NCBI RefSeq assembly: GCF_002104995.1
Contig: NW_024468446.1
Coordinates: 1 to 17,740 of the forward strand
Reading direction: 5' to 3'
Origin: Linderina pennispora
Lineage: Eukaryota; Kickxellomycota; Kickxellomycetes; Kickxellales; Kickxellaceae
Length of the DNA: 17,740 bases
Shown: positions 17,067 through 17,740 of the stretch, piece after piece
Layout of the letters: each line of letters opens with the position of its first letter
Numbering within the stretch: the first letter of the stretch is position 1
Program-made: the position numbers and the translations under genes
The notes under the pieces: model-generated
The model's input: only the letters and a program-made list of their open reading frames with translations
Told to the model about the DNA's origin: nothing
The model's database searches: none

Positions 17067-17619
17067 ATGGGGCTACTGTCGATATTGAAGAAACTCCGCG
17101 AGAAGGAAAGAGAGGTGCGCGTGCTGGTGCTCGGCCTCGATAATGCCGGCAAAACCACCATCATCAAGCGCATGAACAACCAGCCAATCGACGACATCTC
17201 GCCCACCCTCGGCTTCAACATCTCCACACTCACTCTCGACACATACACTGTCAATTTCTGGGACATTGGCGGCCAGCGCACCATCCGGCCCTACTGGCGC
17301 AATTACTTTGAGCAGACCGACGGTATAGTGTGGGTTGTCGACTCTGCTGACAGACAGCGCATGCAGGACTGCAAGAAGGAGCTCCAGGGCCTGCTGAAGG
17401 AAGACAGGCTTGCAGGCGCATCCTTGTGGTTTTTGCGAACAAGCAGGACATCGATGGTGCAATGTCCTCGGCGAAATTCAGCAGGCTTTGGAATGGACAA
17501 GCACACTACGCACCATTGGAATGTCAAGCCATGTAGCGCAGTCACTGGCGAGAACTTGCTGGATGGCCTCCAGTGGCTCATTACCGACCATTGGGACTAG
17601 AATCTACATGTTCTCTTAA
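17067..17619 (+). CDS. ARL2: ARL2-family small GTPase (tubulin-folding cofactor GTPase), C-terminal part frame broken
   Basis: Starts MGLLSILKKLREKERE, including Gly2. The P-loop is GLDNAGKT (about 23-30), switch I gives ISPTLGFNI with the key Thr, switch II is WDIGGQ, and YWRNYFEQTDG and VVDSADRQRMQDC follow. This is nearly identical in order and spacing to animal ARL2 and distinct from ARF1 and ARL3. After LAGAS the frame shifts near 17426, giving VFANKQDIDGAMSS with the guanine-specificity NKQD. It shifts again near 17472 (EIQQALE) and near 17492 (HHWNVKPCSAVTGENLLDGL, with the SAV/SAK-type G5 motif). It shifts once more near 17590, giving a short IGTRIYMFS-like end and TAA at 17617-17619. 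Length would be about 184 residues, as in the family. Role: GTPase controlling tubulin cofactor D and microtubule assembly (yeast CIN4, fission yeast alp41). No introns. The breaks are probably sequence errors. Confidence 0.9.
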
Positions 17620-17631
17620 AACACTTTGGCC

Positions 17632-17740
17632 TCACAACACGGCGTAATCATCAAATATAGCCTCGTCCCCGCTCTCCAGAATCCCCGCCGCCGCCACCAC
17701 TTCGTCTGCATTGAATGCTGACCCTAGCATGCCAGCCGTT
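17632..17740 (-). CDS. C-terminal end of an unidentified gene (runs off right edge)
   Basis: On the minus strand one frame is open from the window edge to TGA 17634-17632 (35 codons), including LGSAFNADEVVAAAGILESG and ending in an acidic DDYAVL tail. The composition (GAC/GAG/GTG/GCG-rich codons) matches nearby coding DNA, and the stop sits 12 bp from the ARL2 stop, giving a convergent pair like others in the window. The family is not recognised, and the stretch is short enough that a chance open frame is possible. Confidence 0.45.
   Translation of the reverse strand, partial: TAGMLGSAFNADEVVAAAGILESGDEAIFDDYAVL

Overview
The window looks like nuclear DNA from an early-diverging (non-Dikarya) fungus. 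The evidence is: spliceosomal introns with GTAAGT-type donors and CTGAC/CTAAC branch sites; a secreted chitin-binding-like protein and an anion:cation-symporter transporter of fungal type; an Integrator endonuclease (INTS11), which common yeasts lack; and a Fanzor (eukaryotic TnpB-like, OMEGA) nuclease. Zoopagomycota/Kickxellales-like fungi are my best guess, but this is inference. Coding DNA in the centre is GC-rich and the intergenic DNA is AT-richer.

Layout, left to right. (1) 1-480, minus: the 5' part of a two-exon gene that resembles AhpD/carboxymuconolactone-decarboxylase proteins and runs off the left edge. (2) 792-2198, minus: a seven-transmembrane receptor-like protein with two apparent frame breaks. 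(3) 2199-5760: a mobile-element island. It holds a Fanzor nuclease gene (3039-4947, minus) with all three RuvC acidic residues and the zinc ribbon still visible, but interrupted by an in-frame TAG, a homopolymer frameshift and a damaged N-terminal segment. A decayed Gag-like fragment follows at 5531-5758. (4) 5845-13741: a clean block of four intact genes, namely an MFS/ACS transporter (minus), transketolase (plus, one intron), INTS11 (plus, no intron) and a secreted two-module cysteine-rich CBM19-like protein (minus). (5) 14606-17740: a PMP47/ANT1-type peroxisomal carrier (plus), an unrecognised gene (minus), ARL2 (plus) and the tail of one more gene (minus, right edge). Here the protein homology is strong but the reading frame breaks every 50-200 bp.

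The main biological find is the Fanzor locus. It matches the family signature: Asp, about 210 residues, Thr-Ser, C4 zinc ribbon, Arg-Asp. It also carries a frame-preserving 15/12-bp minisatellite just before RuvC-I. The main technical find is the uneven spread of single-base indels: none in about 6.7 kb of central coding sequence, against about 8 in the carrier, several in the unknown gene and about 4 in ARL2. Conserved housekeeping genes are unlikely to decay this way, so I read most of these breaks as consensus errors. That also means the Fanzor frameshift could be artefactual, while its TAG stop is harder to explain away.

The central genes are ordinary housekeeping or secretion functions with no sign of joint operation: non-oxidative pentose phosphate pathway, snRNA/mRNA 3'-end cleavage, metabolite uptake and cell-wall binding. 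Divergent pairs (MFS/TKL, CBM19-like/carrier, unknown/ARL2) share intergenic promoter regions, and convergent pairs end 12-75 bp apart.
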